Below, one piece after another: positions 50,147-59,355 of a stretch of DNA of 64,000 nt. The stretch comes from Streptomyces griseorubiginosus. GTDB taxonomy: Bacteria > Actinomycetota > Actinomycetes > Streptomycetales > Streptomycetaceae. The notes beneath the pieces were generated by a model. That model was not told where the DNA came from and made no database searches. It saw only the letters and a program-made list of their open reading frames with translations. Numbering within the stretch: position 1 is the stretch's first letter; each line of letters opens with the position of its first letter. The translations under genes and the position numbers were made by a program. Location: NCBI RefSeq assembly GCF_001514195.1, contig NZ_KQ948736.1, positions 935,328 to 999,327 on the forward strand, in the 5' to 3' direction.

Positions 50147-52504
50147 ATGACACCTGAGCGATCCGTCCCTGCGGTGCCGACGGCCACGTACCGGCTCCAG
50201 TTGCAGCCCGAGTTCCCGTTCGGGGCCGCCGCGGCCGCCGTGCCGTACCTGGCCTCGCTCGGCGTCTCGCATCTGCACCTGTCGCCCGTCCTGGAGGCCG
50301 TGCCCGGTTCGACGCACGGCTACGACGTCGTCGACCCCGCGCGGGTGCGCGAGGAGCTGGGCGGCGAGGACGGGCTGCGGGCGCTGTCCCACACCGCGCG
50401 GGAGCACGGGCTGGGCCTGGTGCTGGACATCGTGCCGAACCACATGGCGATGGCCCCGCGCCACAACCGCGCCCTGTGGGAGGTGCTGCGGGAGGGCCCG
50501 AAGTCGCCGTACGCGCGCTGGTTCGACATCGACTGGGAGGCGCAGGACGGCCAGGTGCTGCTGCCGGTGCTGGGGCGCCCGGTCGGCGCGGAGCTGGGCA
50601 GCCTCACCGTGGACGGCGATGTCCTGCGCTACCACGACCACGTCTTCCCGCTCCGCGAAGGCACCGGGGAGCTGCCGCTGCCGCAGCTCCTGGACGCGCA
50701 GTGGTACCGCCTCGGCTGGTGGCGGCTGGCCCGTACGGAACTCAACTACCGGCGCTTCTTCAGCATCTCCGAGCTGATCGGGGTGCGGGTGGAGGACCCG
50801 GAGGTGTTCGAGGCCACCCACGGCAAGGTCCTCCAGCTGCTGCACGAGGGCGTGGTGGACGGGCTGCGGATCGACCACCCGGACGGCCTCGCGGACCCCG
50901 ACGGCTACCTCCTGCGGCTGCACGAGGCGACCGGCGGCCGCTGGACGGTCGTGGAGAAGATCCTCGCCGACGGTGAGCACCTGCCCGCCTCCTGGCCGGT
51001 GGCCGGGACGACCGGCTACGACGCCCTCAGACACCTCGACGGACTCTTCACGGACCCGGCGGGGTTCGGAGAGCTCCTCGGCCAGTACCGGCGGTTCGCG
51101 GCCCCCCAGACGGACCGTGGCGGCGACTGGGCGGCGACGGTACGGCGGGCGGCGTACAAGGTGATCACGCACGAGCTGGCGGCCGAGACCGAGCGGCTGA
51201 CCCGGGCGGCGGTCCGCGTGTGCGCCGCGTCCCCGGAGCCCGCGTTGCGCGACCGGGCGCCCTGGGCGCTGCGCACCGCGCTGGTGGAGCTCCTGGTGCG
51301 GATGGAGGTCTACCGGCCCTACGCATCCTCGGACGCCGCCGCCGTGGTCACCGAGGAGGCGGCGGCCGAGGCGCGGCTCGCCTTCGCGGTCCCCGAGGAG
51401 GCGGAGGCCGTCGACGTCGTACGGGATCTGGTGCTGGGGCGGGCCGGCGACGGGCCGGAGCACGTGGAGTTCCGGACCCGGTTCGCGCAGACGTCGTCGG
51501 CGCTGCGGGCCAAGTCCGTGGAGGACACGGCGTTCTACCGGTACGTGCCGCTGCTGTCGGCGACCGAGGTCGGCGGGAACCCCGGGCGCCCGGCGGTCTC
51601 CCCGGACGAGTTCCACGCGTACTGCGCGCGCGTGCAGCGCGACTGGCCGCTGACCGGGATCGTCGCCTCGACGCACGACACCAAGCGCAGCGCGGATGTG
51701 CGGGCCGCGCTGGCCGTGCTCACCGAGTGCCCCGGGTGGTGGGCGGACACGCTCGCGGAGGTGACGCGCACCGGCGACGGAGTGCCGGACGCGCAACTGG
51801 CGTGGGCCGCCTGGCAGACGGTCTTCGGGCTCGGCCCCGCGGAGCCCGGGCGGGTGCGGGAGGCGCTGCTGAAGCATGTGCGCGAGGCGGGCCTGTACAC
51901 GAGCTGGACGGAGCAGGAGCCGGCCTACGAGGAGGCGGTGGCGGCGTTCGTCGCGGCCGGGCCGTGCGGGCCCCAGGGCGAGCGGGTGGCCGAGCTGCGC
52001 AGCCGGCTGCGGCCGCACATCCAGGCCAATGTGCTGGGTGCGGCCCTGGTGCAGCTGACCATGCCGGGGGTGCCCGACGTGTACCAGGGCACCGAGGGCG
52101 AGTACCTGGCCCTGGTGGACCCGGACAACCGCCGGGCCGTGCGGTTCCCGCCGGAGGACTCCGGCGACAAGGACGCGCTCACCGCGGCGGCGCTGCGGCT
52201 GCGCAGGCGGCGGCCGGAGGTCTTCGGGACGTCGGCGGCCTATGAGCCACTGGCCGCCGAGGGGCCCGCCGCGGGGCACTGCGTGGCCTTCACGCGCTCC
52301 GGGGAGGTGCTCACGGCGGTGACCCGGCTGTCGCTGCGGCTGGCGGAGGCGGGCGGCTGGGGGGAGACGGTGCTGCCGCTGCCGGCCGGGGTGTGGAGCG
52401 ACGTGCTGGTGCCGGAGCGGGAGTTCTCGGGACAGGTACTGCTGGCGGACCTGTTCGGCGCGTCACCGGTGGCGCTGCTGGAGCGGAGGGCTGCGGCCGG
52501 GTGA
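50147..52504 (+). CDS. treY: Maltooligosyltrehalose synthase
   Basis: 785 residues, GH13. Converts the reducing end of a maltodextrin into a trehalose unit. ATYRLQLQPEFPFGAAAAAV at the N terminus and LVLDIVPNHMAMAPRHNRAL are TreY signatures; the catalytic region is GLRIDHPDGLADPDGYLLRL and VVEKILADGEHLP, with STHDTKRSADVRARLA-type segment later (ASTHDTKRSADVRAAL). The stop codon is inside the first 32-nt unit of a tandem array that follows. Confidence 0.96.
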   Translation: MTPERSVPAVPTATYRLQLQPEFPFGAAAAAVPYLASLGVSHLHLSPVLEAVPGSTHGYDVVDPARVREELGGEDGLRALSHTAREHGLGLVLDIVPNHMAMAPRHNRALWEVLREGPKSPYARWFDIDWEAQDGQVLLPVLGRPVGAELGSLTVDGDVLRYHDHVFPLREGTGELPLPQLLDAQWYRLGWWRLARTELNYRRFFSISELIGVRVEDPEVFEATHGKVLQLLHEGVVDGLRIDHPDGLADPDGYLLRLHEATGGRWTVVEKILADGEHLPASWPVAGTTGYDALRHLDGLFTDPAGFGELLGQYRRFAAPQTDRGGDWAATVRRAAYKVITHELAAETERLTRAAVRVCAASPEPALRDRAPWALRTALVELLVRMEVYRPYASSDAAAVVTEEAAAEARLAFAVPEEAEAVDVVRDLVLGRAGDGPEHVEFRTRFAQTSSALRAKSVEDTAFYRYVPLLSATEVGGNPGRPAVSPDEFHAYCARVQRDWPLTGIVASTHDTKRSADVRAALAVLTECPGWWADTLAEVTRTGDGVPDAQLAWAAWQTVFGLGPAEPGRVREALLKHVREAGLYTSWTEQEPAYEEAVAAFVAAGPCGPQGERVAELRSRLRPHIQANVLGAALVQLTMPGVPDVYQGTEGEYLALVDPDNRRAVRFPPEDSGDKDALTAAALRLRRRRPEVFGTSAAYEPLAAEGPAAGHCVAFTRSGEVLTAVTRLSLRLAEAGGWGETVLPLPAGVWSDVLVPEREFSGQVLLADLFGASPVALLERRAAAG

Positions 52505-52691
52505 GCGTGGGCCGTGGTCGGGGCACGGCCGGGTGAGCACGGGCCTCGGTCGGAGCACGCCGGGTGAGCGCGGGCCGTGGTCGGGGCACAGCCGGGAGAG
52601 CCCGGGCCATGGTCGGAGCACGGCCGGGTGAGCGCGGGCCGCGGTCGGGGCACGGCCGGGTGAGCGCGGGCCATAGTCGGAGCACGGCCGA
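52501..52691. repeat. 32-nt tandem array, six copies, containing the treY stop codon
   Basis: Units begin at 52501, 52533, 52564, 52596, 52628 and 52660; consensus GTGAGCGCGGGCCGTGGTCG then GGGCACGGCCGG. The stop of treY (52502-52504) is the TGA of the first unit, and GTGA repeats in most others. The rest of the 391-nt gap to the M14 gene holds a TTGACA promoter. Confidence 0.9.
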
Positions 52692-52834
52692 CCCGTCCTG
52701 AGGGCGTCGGACCTGCGTGAGCGCCGGGCGGGGGCCTCGGGTGCGGGGGCGCGGGCTCCCTTCGGCGGCCATGGTTGTGCCCGCCGTCGGCGCCTTGCCT
52801 CCGGGCGCCCCCTGGCGCCTCCCCCTCGGCGTCC

Positions 52835-52865
52835 TTGACAGCTCAACCGGACCGTGGGGTACTGC
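52835..52865 (+). promoter_or_regulatory. Candidate vegetative promoter of the first M14 gene
   Basis: A consensus -35 TTGACA (52835-52840) with TACTGC (52860-52865) 19 nt downstream, 30 nt before the GTG start at 52896. Spacing is slightly long for a sigma-70 type promoter. Confidence 0.5.
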
Positions 52866-52895
52866 GGATTGCGAGGCCGGTCGGACAGGTCGGGG

Positions 52896-54152
52896 GTGAG
52901 TCTCCTGCCGGAGCTGCGCTACCCCACGGTGCCCGAACTTGTGCTGTCCGCAGGGACGTTGGCCGCCGGGCGACCCGGTGTCTGCCGACTGCGGCAGGTG
53001 GGTGTCTCGCGCGCGGGCAGGCCCCTGCACCTGCTGTCGGTCGGCCACGCCCGGCGGGCCGTCCTGGTGGTCGCGGGCGCCCACGCCAACGAACCCACCG
53101 GCGGCCCCGCGGCGCTGGCGGTGGCCGAACGGGTGCTGGCCGAGCGGCAGTTGCGGGCGGACACCTCCTGGCACTTCCTGCTGTGCGCGGATCCGGACGG
53201 GGCGAGTCTCCATGTCACCCCGGCGCCCCGCAGTCTGTTCGACTATCACCTCGGGTTCTTCCGGCCGGCCGGTGCGGAGCAGCCGGAGTGGGCGCCGTCG
53301 ATGCTGCCGCCCGACCGGCTGCCGCCCGAGACCCGCGCGCTGACCGCGGTGATCGACGAACTGCGGCCCTACCTCCAGGTGACCCTGCACGGCACCGATC
53401 TGGGCGGCAGCTGGGTGCAGTTGACGAAGGACGTCCCCGGTCTCGCCGAGCCGTTCGCCAAGTCCGCGGCGGAGTTGCACATTCCGGTGGAGACCGGCGC
53501 CTCGGACGCGGCAGGCTGGCCGGCGTCGGGGCCGGGGGTGCATGTGATGCCGGCACCGGGCGCGGGATCGGCGTACCCGAGCATGCCGGACGACGCCCGG
53601 CACAGCACCTGGTACCACGCGCACCGCTACGGCGGTCTCACCGCGGTCGTCGAGGTGCCGATGTGGGCGAGCGACCTGGTGGACGATCCGGCACCGCATC
53701 CGGCCCCGGCGGCGGCGATGCGGCGGCTGGCGGGCCGGCTGCTGCGGCAGGCCCGGACGGTGGAGCGGGTGCTCGGGGACGCGCGGCCGCGTCTCGAAGG
53801 AGTGGACGGGCCCCTGCTGCGGGCCGCCACCTGGGGTCTGGAGCTGGTGCCGGGACTGGCCGCGGACTGGATCCACACCCGCCCCGCCGACGAGACCCGC
53901 GCGTACATCGGCAGTGTGGACGCGTTCTCCCGGCGGCTGCCCCTGCGGGTGGCGGCCATGCTGCTGCGGGTCCTCCGGGAGAACGACGACCGCGCCGCGC
54001 CACGCCTCGAACACCTCGTCAGGCTCTGGAGCGACGCCTTCGCGGAGCGTTTCCGGGCCCGCTGGGTGCCGTTGGAGCACCAGGTGGAGCACCAGGCCCG
54101 CACGGTCGTGACGGTGGCCCTGCACGCGCGGGAACGGGCGGATCGAGGGTGA
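52896..54152 (+). CDS. M14-family zinc carboxypeptidase (first copy)
   Basis: 418 residues. The zinc site is H-x2-E in VAGAHANEPTGG (about residue 60) plus His in QVTLHGTDLGG (about 160), and the catalytic Glu is in LTAVVEVPMW (about 250), all as in M14 carboxypeptidases. No signal peptide is evident, so it may be cytoplasmic. GTG 52896 follows GTCGGGGG; upstream starts are weaker. It is homologous to the gene at 54616 on the other strand, with shared RYPTV, HANEP and LHG motifs, pointing to a duplication placed tail to tail around an SSI inhibitor. Confidence 0.84.
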   Translation: MSLLPELRYPTVPELVLSAGTLAAGRPGVCRLRQVGVSRAGRPLHLLSVGHARRAVLVVAGAHANEPTGGPAALAVAERVLAERQLRADTSWHFLLCADPDGASLHVTPAPRSLFDYHLGFFRPAGAEQPEWAPSMLPPDRLPPETRALTAVIDELRPYLQVTLHGTDLGGSWVQLTKDVPGLAEPFAKSAAELHIPVETGASDAAGWPASGPGVHVMPAPGAGSAYPSMPDDARHSTWYHAHRYGGLTAVVEVPMWASDLVDDPAPHPAPAAAMRRLAGRLLRQARTVERVLGDARPRLEGVDGPLLRAATWGLELVPGLAADWIHTRPADETRAYIGSVDAFSRRLPLRVAAMLLRVLRENDDRAAPRLEHLVRLWSDAFAERFRARWVPLEHQVEHQARTVVTVALHARERADRG

Positions 54153-54196
54153 CGCGGCGCCACGCGCGCGTGCGTCCGTGCTTCGCTGCGGGCGGG

Positions 54197-54619
54197 TCAG
54201 CTCTCCAGCGCGAACACCGCCCCGGTCCGTGCCTCCATCAGGCACGTGTTGGAGAAGCTCTGGCGGTACTCGACGGGCCGGCCGTTCCACTGTCCGCGCG
54301 CCTGGACGGTGACGGGCGCGTAGAGCATCGGGCAGAGGACGTCGGCGGCCGGAAGGGCGCCGATGTCGCCGTCGGCCGCGTCGAGCTGGGCGCAGGCCTC
54401 GGCGGCGCGGCCGTGGCCCTGGGGCGGGTCGCACAGCAGGAGGGTGCCGCGGGTGTCGCTGGAGCGGCTGTCGCCCTTGGTGACCATGAGGTAGAGGTAG
54501 TCGCCGCCGGACCGGTCCCCGGCCGAGACGGGGGCCGCGGCGGCCAGCAGGACGGCCGCCGCCGTCAGTCCGGTGCGGGCCGCTCGTCGCAGTGCTGTCG
54601 CTGTGTGGGTGTGCGTCAT
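54197..54619 (-). CDS. Subtilisin inhibitor-like (SSI family) secreted protein
   Basis: 140 residues. Signal peptide (RAARTGLTAAAVLLAAAAPV), then the SSI fold: GDYLYLMVTKGDSRS, RGTLLLCDPPQGHGRAAEAC, CPMLYAPVTVQARGQWNGRP and YRQSFSNTCLMEARTGAVFA. Four Cys form the two SSI disulfides. The reactive-site bond is the Met-Leu in CPMLYAPV, a P1 Met as in SSI itself, predicting inhibition of subtilisin-like proteases. ATG 54619 overlaps the upstream M14 stop, so inhibitor and peptidase are translated together. Confidence 0.86.
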   Translation of the reverse strand: MTHTHTATALRRAARTGLTAAAVLLAAAAPVSAGDRSGGDYLYLMVTKGDSRSSDTRGTLLLCDPPQGHGRAAEACAQLDAADGDIGALPAADVLCPMLYAPVTVQARGQWNGRPVEYRQSFSNTCLMEARTGAVFALES

Positions 54620-55980
54620 TCCCGATGCATCGGCACGGCGGCCTCGGATCCCCACCCGGGCTCACCCGAACGGGAGCGCGCGGGCGCGTGCCGTACGGCG
54701 AGGTCGAAGGCGGCGAGCACGACCCGGGACTGGTACTCGATCTGGCGCGGGACCGGGATCCAGCGGGCCCCGCAGCCGTCCCGGTAGTCGGCGCACCACA
54801 GGTCGATGAGCCGGTCCAGCTCCGGCAGCGCACCGGCCGGGTCGGTGCCCGCACGGATCACGAGCTGGTGGAGGAGTCCCGCGGTGCGCAGGGCGAGACG
54901 CCGGCCCGCGATGCGCAGGGCGGCCAGGTGGCCGGCGCTGAGCGGGGGCAGCGGGCGGGCGGTGTCGGTGACGTCGGGATCCCAGGCGTCGGCGAGCCCG
55001 GGGCAGACCAGTAAATAGTCCTCGACCGGGGCGAGCAGCCGGGCGGCGTCCGGGGCGTCCGAGACATACGGGCGGATCCGCGCCAGGACGTCCTCGAGGA
55101 GCCGCGCGTCGCGGCGCAGGGTGTGGCTGACGGTCCGCAGGACGGCGGGCGCGTCGGCCGGCAGGCCCGCGTCCTCGACGGCGGCCACGCCCCACATGGG
55201 GGCTTCGACGACGGCCGTGACGGTGCCGTACGGGTGCGGGTGGTACCAGGTCGACTCGACGGCGGCTTCCGTTATGGCGGCGGCCAGGTCACCGCGGCGG
55301 GGTGGCGGGATCCGGTAGACGGCGGGGCCCAGGCACGGCCAGTAGAGCGTGTCGTACGGGCCGAACTCGCGCGGGATGTGCAGCTCGGCGGCGGTGTGGG
55401 CGACGTGGCGGGCGAGGCCGGGCAGATCGCGGGTGAGTTCGACGAAGCCGCCGCCGACGTCGACGCCGTGCAGGGAGCACTGGAGGAAGGGGCGCAGTTC
55501 GTCCTGGAGGGCGAGGAGGGTGCGGGTCTCCGGCAGCGCGGCGGCCTGTGCGCCGTCCGGGAGCCATTCCGGCTGTTCGCCGAAACCGGGCCGGAAGAAC
55601 TTCCGGAAGTAGCGGTCGAGGGAGTACGGGCCGCGCAGCCAGCCCTCGTTGCGGCGCAGGCCGTCGGGGTCGAGGCAGAGCAGGAGGTTCCAGGTGGCGT
55701 CGGCCCCGGCGGTGAGGCGGGCATCGGCCAGGGCCCGCTCGGCGAGTCTGAGGACGGTGCCGCCGCCCACGGGCTCGTTGGCGTGCGGTCCGGCGACGAC
55801 GAGGGCCTGGCGGCTGCCGTGGCCGACGGAGAGCAGCCACAGGGGGCTGCCGGCACGTGAGGTGCCGACCCGGCGCAGCCGGGCGTCCGCGGGATGGCGG
55901 GCGACGAGTGACGCGGCCCGTGCGCCCAGCTCGTCGACGGTCGGGTAACGGAGGAGGGGCGGCAGGGCACACCTCCACAA
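54616..55980 (-). CDS. M14-family zinc carboxypeptidase (second copy)
   Basis: 454 residues. Zinc-site H-x2-E in VAGPHANEPVGGGTV, third ligand His in QCSLHGVDVGGGF, catalytic Glu in TAVVEAPMWGVA. Homologous to the M14 gene at 52896. Start is uncertain: the frame opens with TTG (55980), and a GGAGG followed 6 nt later by an in-frame CTG (55965) would place the start at PPLLRYPTVDELG, matching the paralogue's N terminus. The 3' end extends about 40 residues beyond the paralogue and overlaps the SSI start. Confidence 0.82.
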   Translation of the reverse strand: MWRCALPPLLRYPTVDELGARAASLVARHPADARLRRVGTSRAGSPLWLLSVGHGSRQALVVAGPHANEPVGGGTVLRLAERALADARLTAGADATWNLLLCLDPDGLRRNEGWLRGPYSLDRYFRKFFRPGFGEQPEWLPDGAQAAALPETRTLLALQDELRPFLQCSLHGVDVGGGFVELTRDLPGLARHVAHTAAELHIPREFGPYDTLYWPCLGPAVYRIPPPRRGDLAAAITEAAVESTWYHPHPYGTVTAVVEAPMWGVAAVEDAGLPADAPAVLRTVSHTLRRDARLLEDVLARIRPYVSDAPDAARLLAPVEDYLLVCPGLADAWDPDVTDTARPLPPLSAGHLAALRIAGRRLALRTAGLLHQLVIRAGTDPAGALPELDRLIDLWCADYRDGCGARWIPVPRQIEYQSRVVLAAFDLAVRHAPARSRSGEPGWGSEAAVPMHRE

Positions 55981-56118
55981 TGTGGTGCCGTCGGTTCACC
56001 TGGTGTGCATGGTGTACGCACAGTCAGTCACGACTTGACGGTCACGTCAACACCGTGCGGAGGAAAGGACTTTGGGCCGCGACGGCACGTAAAGCCCAGG
56101 CCAGAGGTGAGCTTGGGC

Positions 56119-56670
56119 TCAGTTGACCGCGAGCCGGTAGGCCATCCGCCCGAACCCGACCTGGTCGCCCTCGCGGACGACGGCGGCACCGATGACCCGA
56201 CGGCCGTTGACCGTGGTGCCGTTGGTGGAGCCGAGGTCGCGCAGCACCCACATACCGCCCTGACGGCTGAGTTCGGCGTGCACGCGGGAGACCGTCTCGT
56301 GGGTCAGCCTGAGCCCGTTGGCCGGGTCCCGGCCGATGCGCAGCGCGTGACCGCTGCCGGGGTGCGGCAGCAGCAGCTTGGGCAGCCGCTCGGCCTGCCA
56401 CGCCCTGCGCAGCCGTACGGTGAAGCCGGAGACGGCCTCGACGGTGCCGAACACCAGCCGGGCGACGCGGTTCTCCTGGGGCAGGTCGGCGGTGAGCGCG
56501 GCGAGTTCCTCGGACCGGCGGGCGACGAGGGCCAGTTCCATGCGGCGCACGAAGGTGTCGTGCGACAGACGGCCCATGGCGACGCCGTCACGGAGCACCT
56601 TCAGCGCCTTGTCGCGCTCCACGTCGGAGAGCCGCGCGGGGTACGTGTTGAACTCGAAGGACGACGTCAC
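56119..56670 (-). CDS. DUF1707 plus FHA domain protein
   Basis: 183 residues. The N-terminal DUF1707/SHOCT-like helical domain (ARLSDVERDKALKVLRDGVA, GRLSHDTFVRRMELALVARR) is joined to a C-terminal FHA domain (ALRIGRDPANGLRLTHETVS, RVHAELSRQG, LGSTNGTTVNGRRV), a phosphothreonine-binding module. GTG 56670 is at the start of the conserved region; further upstream frames are not coding. Suggests a target or adaptor of Ser/Thr protein kinases. No kinase gene is nearby. Confidence 0.87.
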   Translation of the reverse strand: MTSSFEFNTYPARLSDVERDKALKVLRDGVAMGRLSHDTFVRRMELALVARRSEELAALTADLPQENRVARLVFGTVEAVSGFTVRLRRAWQAERLPKLLLPHPGSGHALRIGRDPANGLRLTHETVSRVHAELSRQGGMWVLRDLGSTNGTTVNGRRVIGAAVVREGDQVGFGRMAYRLAVN

Positions 56671-56842
56671 GTTCGTGATTGTCGGGCAGTGAACCCCGGG
56701 TGTCCAGAAAACGAGACAACGGCCGCCCCGCGCGCGTACCCGACGACACCTGCGGCAAAGGGGCTGATTCAGAGGCGGATTGATCGCGTTTGACGCACCA
56801 TGGACGGGCTGGATCCGGATGAGCCGACGAAGGGGACCGTCC

Positions 56843-58588
56843 GTGCAGTTCGAGGTGTGGGCACCGCAGGCCGGCCGTGTGACGCTCCATTGCGAGGGCG
56901 CCACGCGCGCGTTGGAACGCGATCCGGAGCGCGCGGGATGGTGGCGGACGGAGGCGGAGGCCACGGACGGCACCCGCTACGGCTACGCGCTGGACGAGGG
57001 CCCGGTGCTGCCCGACCCGCGCTCGCGGCGCCAGCCGGACGGACCGGACGGGCTCAGCGCGGTCGTCGAGCACGAGCGCTACGCCTGGCGCAGCCGGTGG
57101 ACCGGCCGCCCCCTGCCGGGCGCGGTCCTGTACGAGCTGCACGTGGGCACCTACACGCCCGAGGGCACCCTGGACGCGGCCGCCGCCCGCCTGGAGCACC
57201 TCGTCGAACTCGGCGTGAGCCACGTCGAGTTGATGCCCCTGTGTCCCTTCCCGGGGCGGCACGGCTGGGGGTACGAGGGGGTCTCCCTGTGGGCGGTGCA
57301 CGAGCCCTACGGCGGTCCCGAGGCCCTGAAGCGTTTCGTGGACCGGGCGCATGAGCTGGGCCTCGGGGTCGTGCTGGACGTGGTGCACAACCACCTGGGG
57401 CCGTCGGGCAACTACCTGCCCGCCTTCGGGCCGTACTTCACGGACACGCATCACACTCCCTGGGGTTCCGCGGTCAACCTGGACGCGCCGGGCTCGGACG
57501 AGGTGCGCGCCTATCTGCTGGGCAGCGCGCTCTCCTGGCTGCGGGACTACCGGATCGACGGACTGCGCCTGGACGCCGTGCACGCGCTGGCGGACACCCG
57601 CGCCTGCCACTTCCTGGAGGAGCTGTCGACGGCGGTCGACGCCCTCTCGGCCGACCTGGGGCGGCCGCTGTTCCTGATCGCCGAGTCCGATCTCAACGAC
57701 CCCCGGCTCATCACCCCCCGCGCCGAGGGGGGTCTCGGGCTGCACGCGCAGTGGAACGACGACTTCCACCACGCCCTGCACACCGCGCTCACCGGCGAGT
57801 CCCAGGGCTACTACGCCGACTTCGCCCGCGCACCCCTGGCGTCGCTCGCCAAGACCCTCACCGGCGGCTACTTCCACGACGGCACCTGGTCCAGCTTCCG
57901 GGGCCGCAGCCACGGGCGTCCGCTGGACCGCACCCGCACGGCCGGGCACCGGCTGCTCGGCTACTCCCAGACCCACGACCAGATCGGCAACCGCGCCCAG
58001 GGCGACCGGCTGGCGGCGTCCCTCTCCCCCGGCCTCGCGGCCTGCGCGGCAGCGCTGGTGCTGACCGCGCCCTTCACTCCCATGCTGTTCATGGGCGAGG
58101 AGTGGGCGGCGGGCACCCCCTGGCAGTTCTTCACCGACCACACCGATCCCGAACTCGCCGAGGCCGTACGGCGGGGCCGGCGACGGGAGTTCGCGGAGCA
58201 CGGCTGGGCCGAGGAGGACGTGCCCGACCCGCAGGACCCGGCGACCCGGGACCGTTCCTGCCTCGACTGGTCCGAGCTCGACCGGGAACCCCACGCGCGG
58301 GTGCTGGCCTGGTACCGCCGGCTCCTGGCGCTGCGCCACGAACAGCCGGACCTCACCGACCCCGACCTCGCCGACACCAAGATCGCCCATGACGAGGGCC
58401 GTCGCTGGCTCGCCTTCCGCCGCGGGGACGTCCGGGTCGCCGTGAACCTCGCGAAGTCGACGGCGGCCATCCCCCTCGGGCCCCGCGAGGCCCGCGTCCT
58501 GGCGGCCTGGGAGCCGGTGGAGGCGCCGGGCACGGACGGGGTGCTGCATGTTCCCGGCGAGTCGTGCGTGGTGCTGCTCCAGGCCTGA
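56843..58588 (+). CDS. treZ: Maltooligosyltrehalose trehalohydrolase
   Basis: 581 residues, GH13. Releases trehalose from the product of TreY. The N-terminal FEVWAPQAGRVTLHCEGATR is a CBM48-like domain. Catalytic residues are in DGLRLDAVHAL (Asp), LFLIAESDLND (Glu) and YSQTHDQIGNRAQGDR (Asp). GTG 56843 chosen with AAGGGGA upstream; ATG 56819 is an alternative. Separated from treY by the two M14 genes, the inhibitor and the FHA gene, so it is probably transcribed independently. Confidence 0.95.
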   Translation: MQFEVWAPQAGRVTLHCEGATRALERDPERAGWWRTEAEATDGTRYGYALDEGPVLPDPRSRRQPDGPDGLSAVVEHERYAWRSRWTGRPLPGAVLYELHVGTYTPEGTLDAAAARLEHLVELGVSHVELMPLCPFPGRHGWGYEGVSLWAVHEPYGGPEALKRFVDRAHELGLGVVLDVVHNHLGPSGNYLPAFGPYFTDTHHTPWGSAVNLDAPGSDEVRAYLLGSALSWLRDYRIDGLRLDAVHALADTRACHFLEELSTAVDALSADLGRPLFLIAESDLNDPRLITPRAEGGLGLHAQWNDDFHHALHTALTGESQGYYADFARAPLASLAKTLTGGYFHDGTWSSFRGRSHGRPLDRTRTAGHRLLGYSQTHDQIGNRAQGDRLAASLSPGLAACAAALVLTAPFTPMLFMGEEWAAGTPWQFFTDHTDPELAEAVRRGRRREFAEHGWAEEDVPDPQDPATRDRSCLDWSELDREPHARVLAWYRRLLALRHEQPDLTDPDLADTKIAHDEGRRWLAFRRGDVRVAVNLAKSTAAIPLGPREARVLAAWEPVEAPGTDGVLHVPGESCVVLLQA

Positions 58589-58617
58589 CCTCACGGATGC
58601 CGCTTCGTCTCCCCGGC

Positions 58618-59145
58618 TCAGGCGAGGGCGGACACGGCGGGCGCTCCCTGGTGGCGGGCCCGTATGCGCAGGCCCCGGGCGACGATGACGCCGAGGCGGA
58701 CGATGACCTCGCCGAAGGCCATGAGGATCAGGGCGGCCACCCAGGCCTGTCCGCTGGTGATGTCGTGGTCGGCGGAGAAGCGGGCGACGTGCGCCGCACC
58801 GGAGGCGTGGGAGGTCCAGACCGCGAAACCGAGGCGGAAGCCCATGCTGACCACCCACAGGGCCGCCGCGCCCCAGGTCGCCTTGACCCGTATGTGTCCG
58901 TCGGCGAACCGCACGCGGGTGATCAGGCCCCCTGCCAGGCCGAAGGCGACTCCGGTTGCGGCGAACAGCGCGATCAGCAACGCGTCGTCGCCCGCCGTGG
59001 GGATGTGGTGGAGGTAGGTGGTCCCGGCCCAGGTGATCAGCGCGAGGGGCAGCAGGACCGTGCGAGGGGTCAGTCTCTCCTCGCGGAGCTGCCGGAAGAC
59101 CACGAGGAGGAGCGCCACGTCGATGAGCCAGTCGGAGATCGTCAT
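58618..59145 (-). CDS. Small integral membrane protein, unknown function
   Basis: 175 residues with about four to five hydrophobic segments: LIDVALLLVVF near the N terminus, TVLLPLALITWAGTTYLHHI, ALLIALFAATGVAFGLAGGL, TWGAAALWVVSMGFRLGFAV and AWVAALILMAFGEVIVRLGV. Belongs to the kind of conserved actinobacterial proteins with a DUF1453-like profile, though I am not certain. Start ATG 59145 is 6 nt after a GATAGT hexamer. Convergent with treZ, 29 nt apart. Confidence 0.75.
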   Translation of the reverse strand: MTISDWLIDVALLLVVFRQLREERLTPRTVLLPLALITWAGTTYLHHIPTAGDDALLIALFAATGVAFGLAGGLITRVRFADGHIRVKATWGAAALWVVSMGFRLGFAVWTSHASGAAHVARFSADHDITSGQAWVAALILMAFGEVIVRLGVIVARGLRIRARHQGAPAVSALA

Positions 59146-59151
59146 GCCTCG

Positions 59152-59157
59152 ACTATC
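59152..59157 (-). promoter_or_regulatory. -10-like GATAGT, 6 nt before ATG (leaderless type)
   Basis: GATAGT on the minus strand precedes ATG 59145 by 6 nt; weaker fit (starts with G) than the other leaderless sites. Confidence 0.4.
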
Positions 59158-59260
59158 CGGCTCGGGCACGGTCGTGCGCCTCGGCCCACGGGTGGACGGA
59201 GGGTGGAAATACGCAGGTGGAGACGGTCTGACGGAGGAGCCCACCCACGGGTGGAGGGCC

Positions 59261-59343
59261 TCACGGACGGAGCGCCTTACGGACGGAACGGCCTACGGAC
59301 GGAACGGCCCACGGACGCAGCGGCCCACGGACGGAACGGCCTA
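59261..59343. repeat. 16-nt tandem array, about five copies, next to the APH-like gene
   Basis: Units resemble TACGGACGGAACGGCC with small changes. A degenerate continuation (CCCTACGG at 59354-59361) covers the stop codon of the APH-like gene (59356-59358), so the array again touches a gene terminus. Confidence 0.8.
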
Positions 59344-59355
59344 CAGGTAAAGCCC

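Noticed and set aside
52501..52691. Regular 32-nt repeat suggestive of CRISPR
   Set aside because: Units are directly adjacent with no unique spacers, and there are no cas genes nearby.
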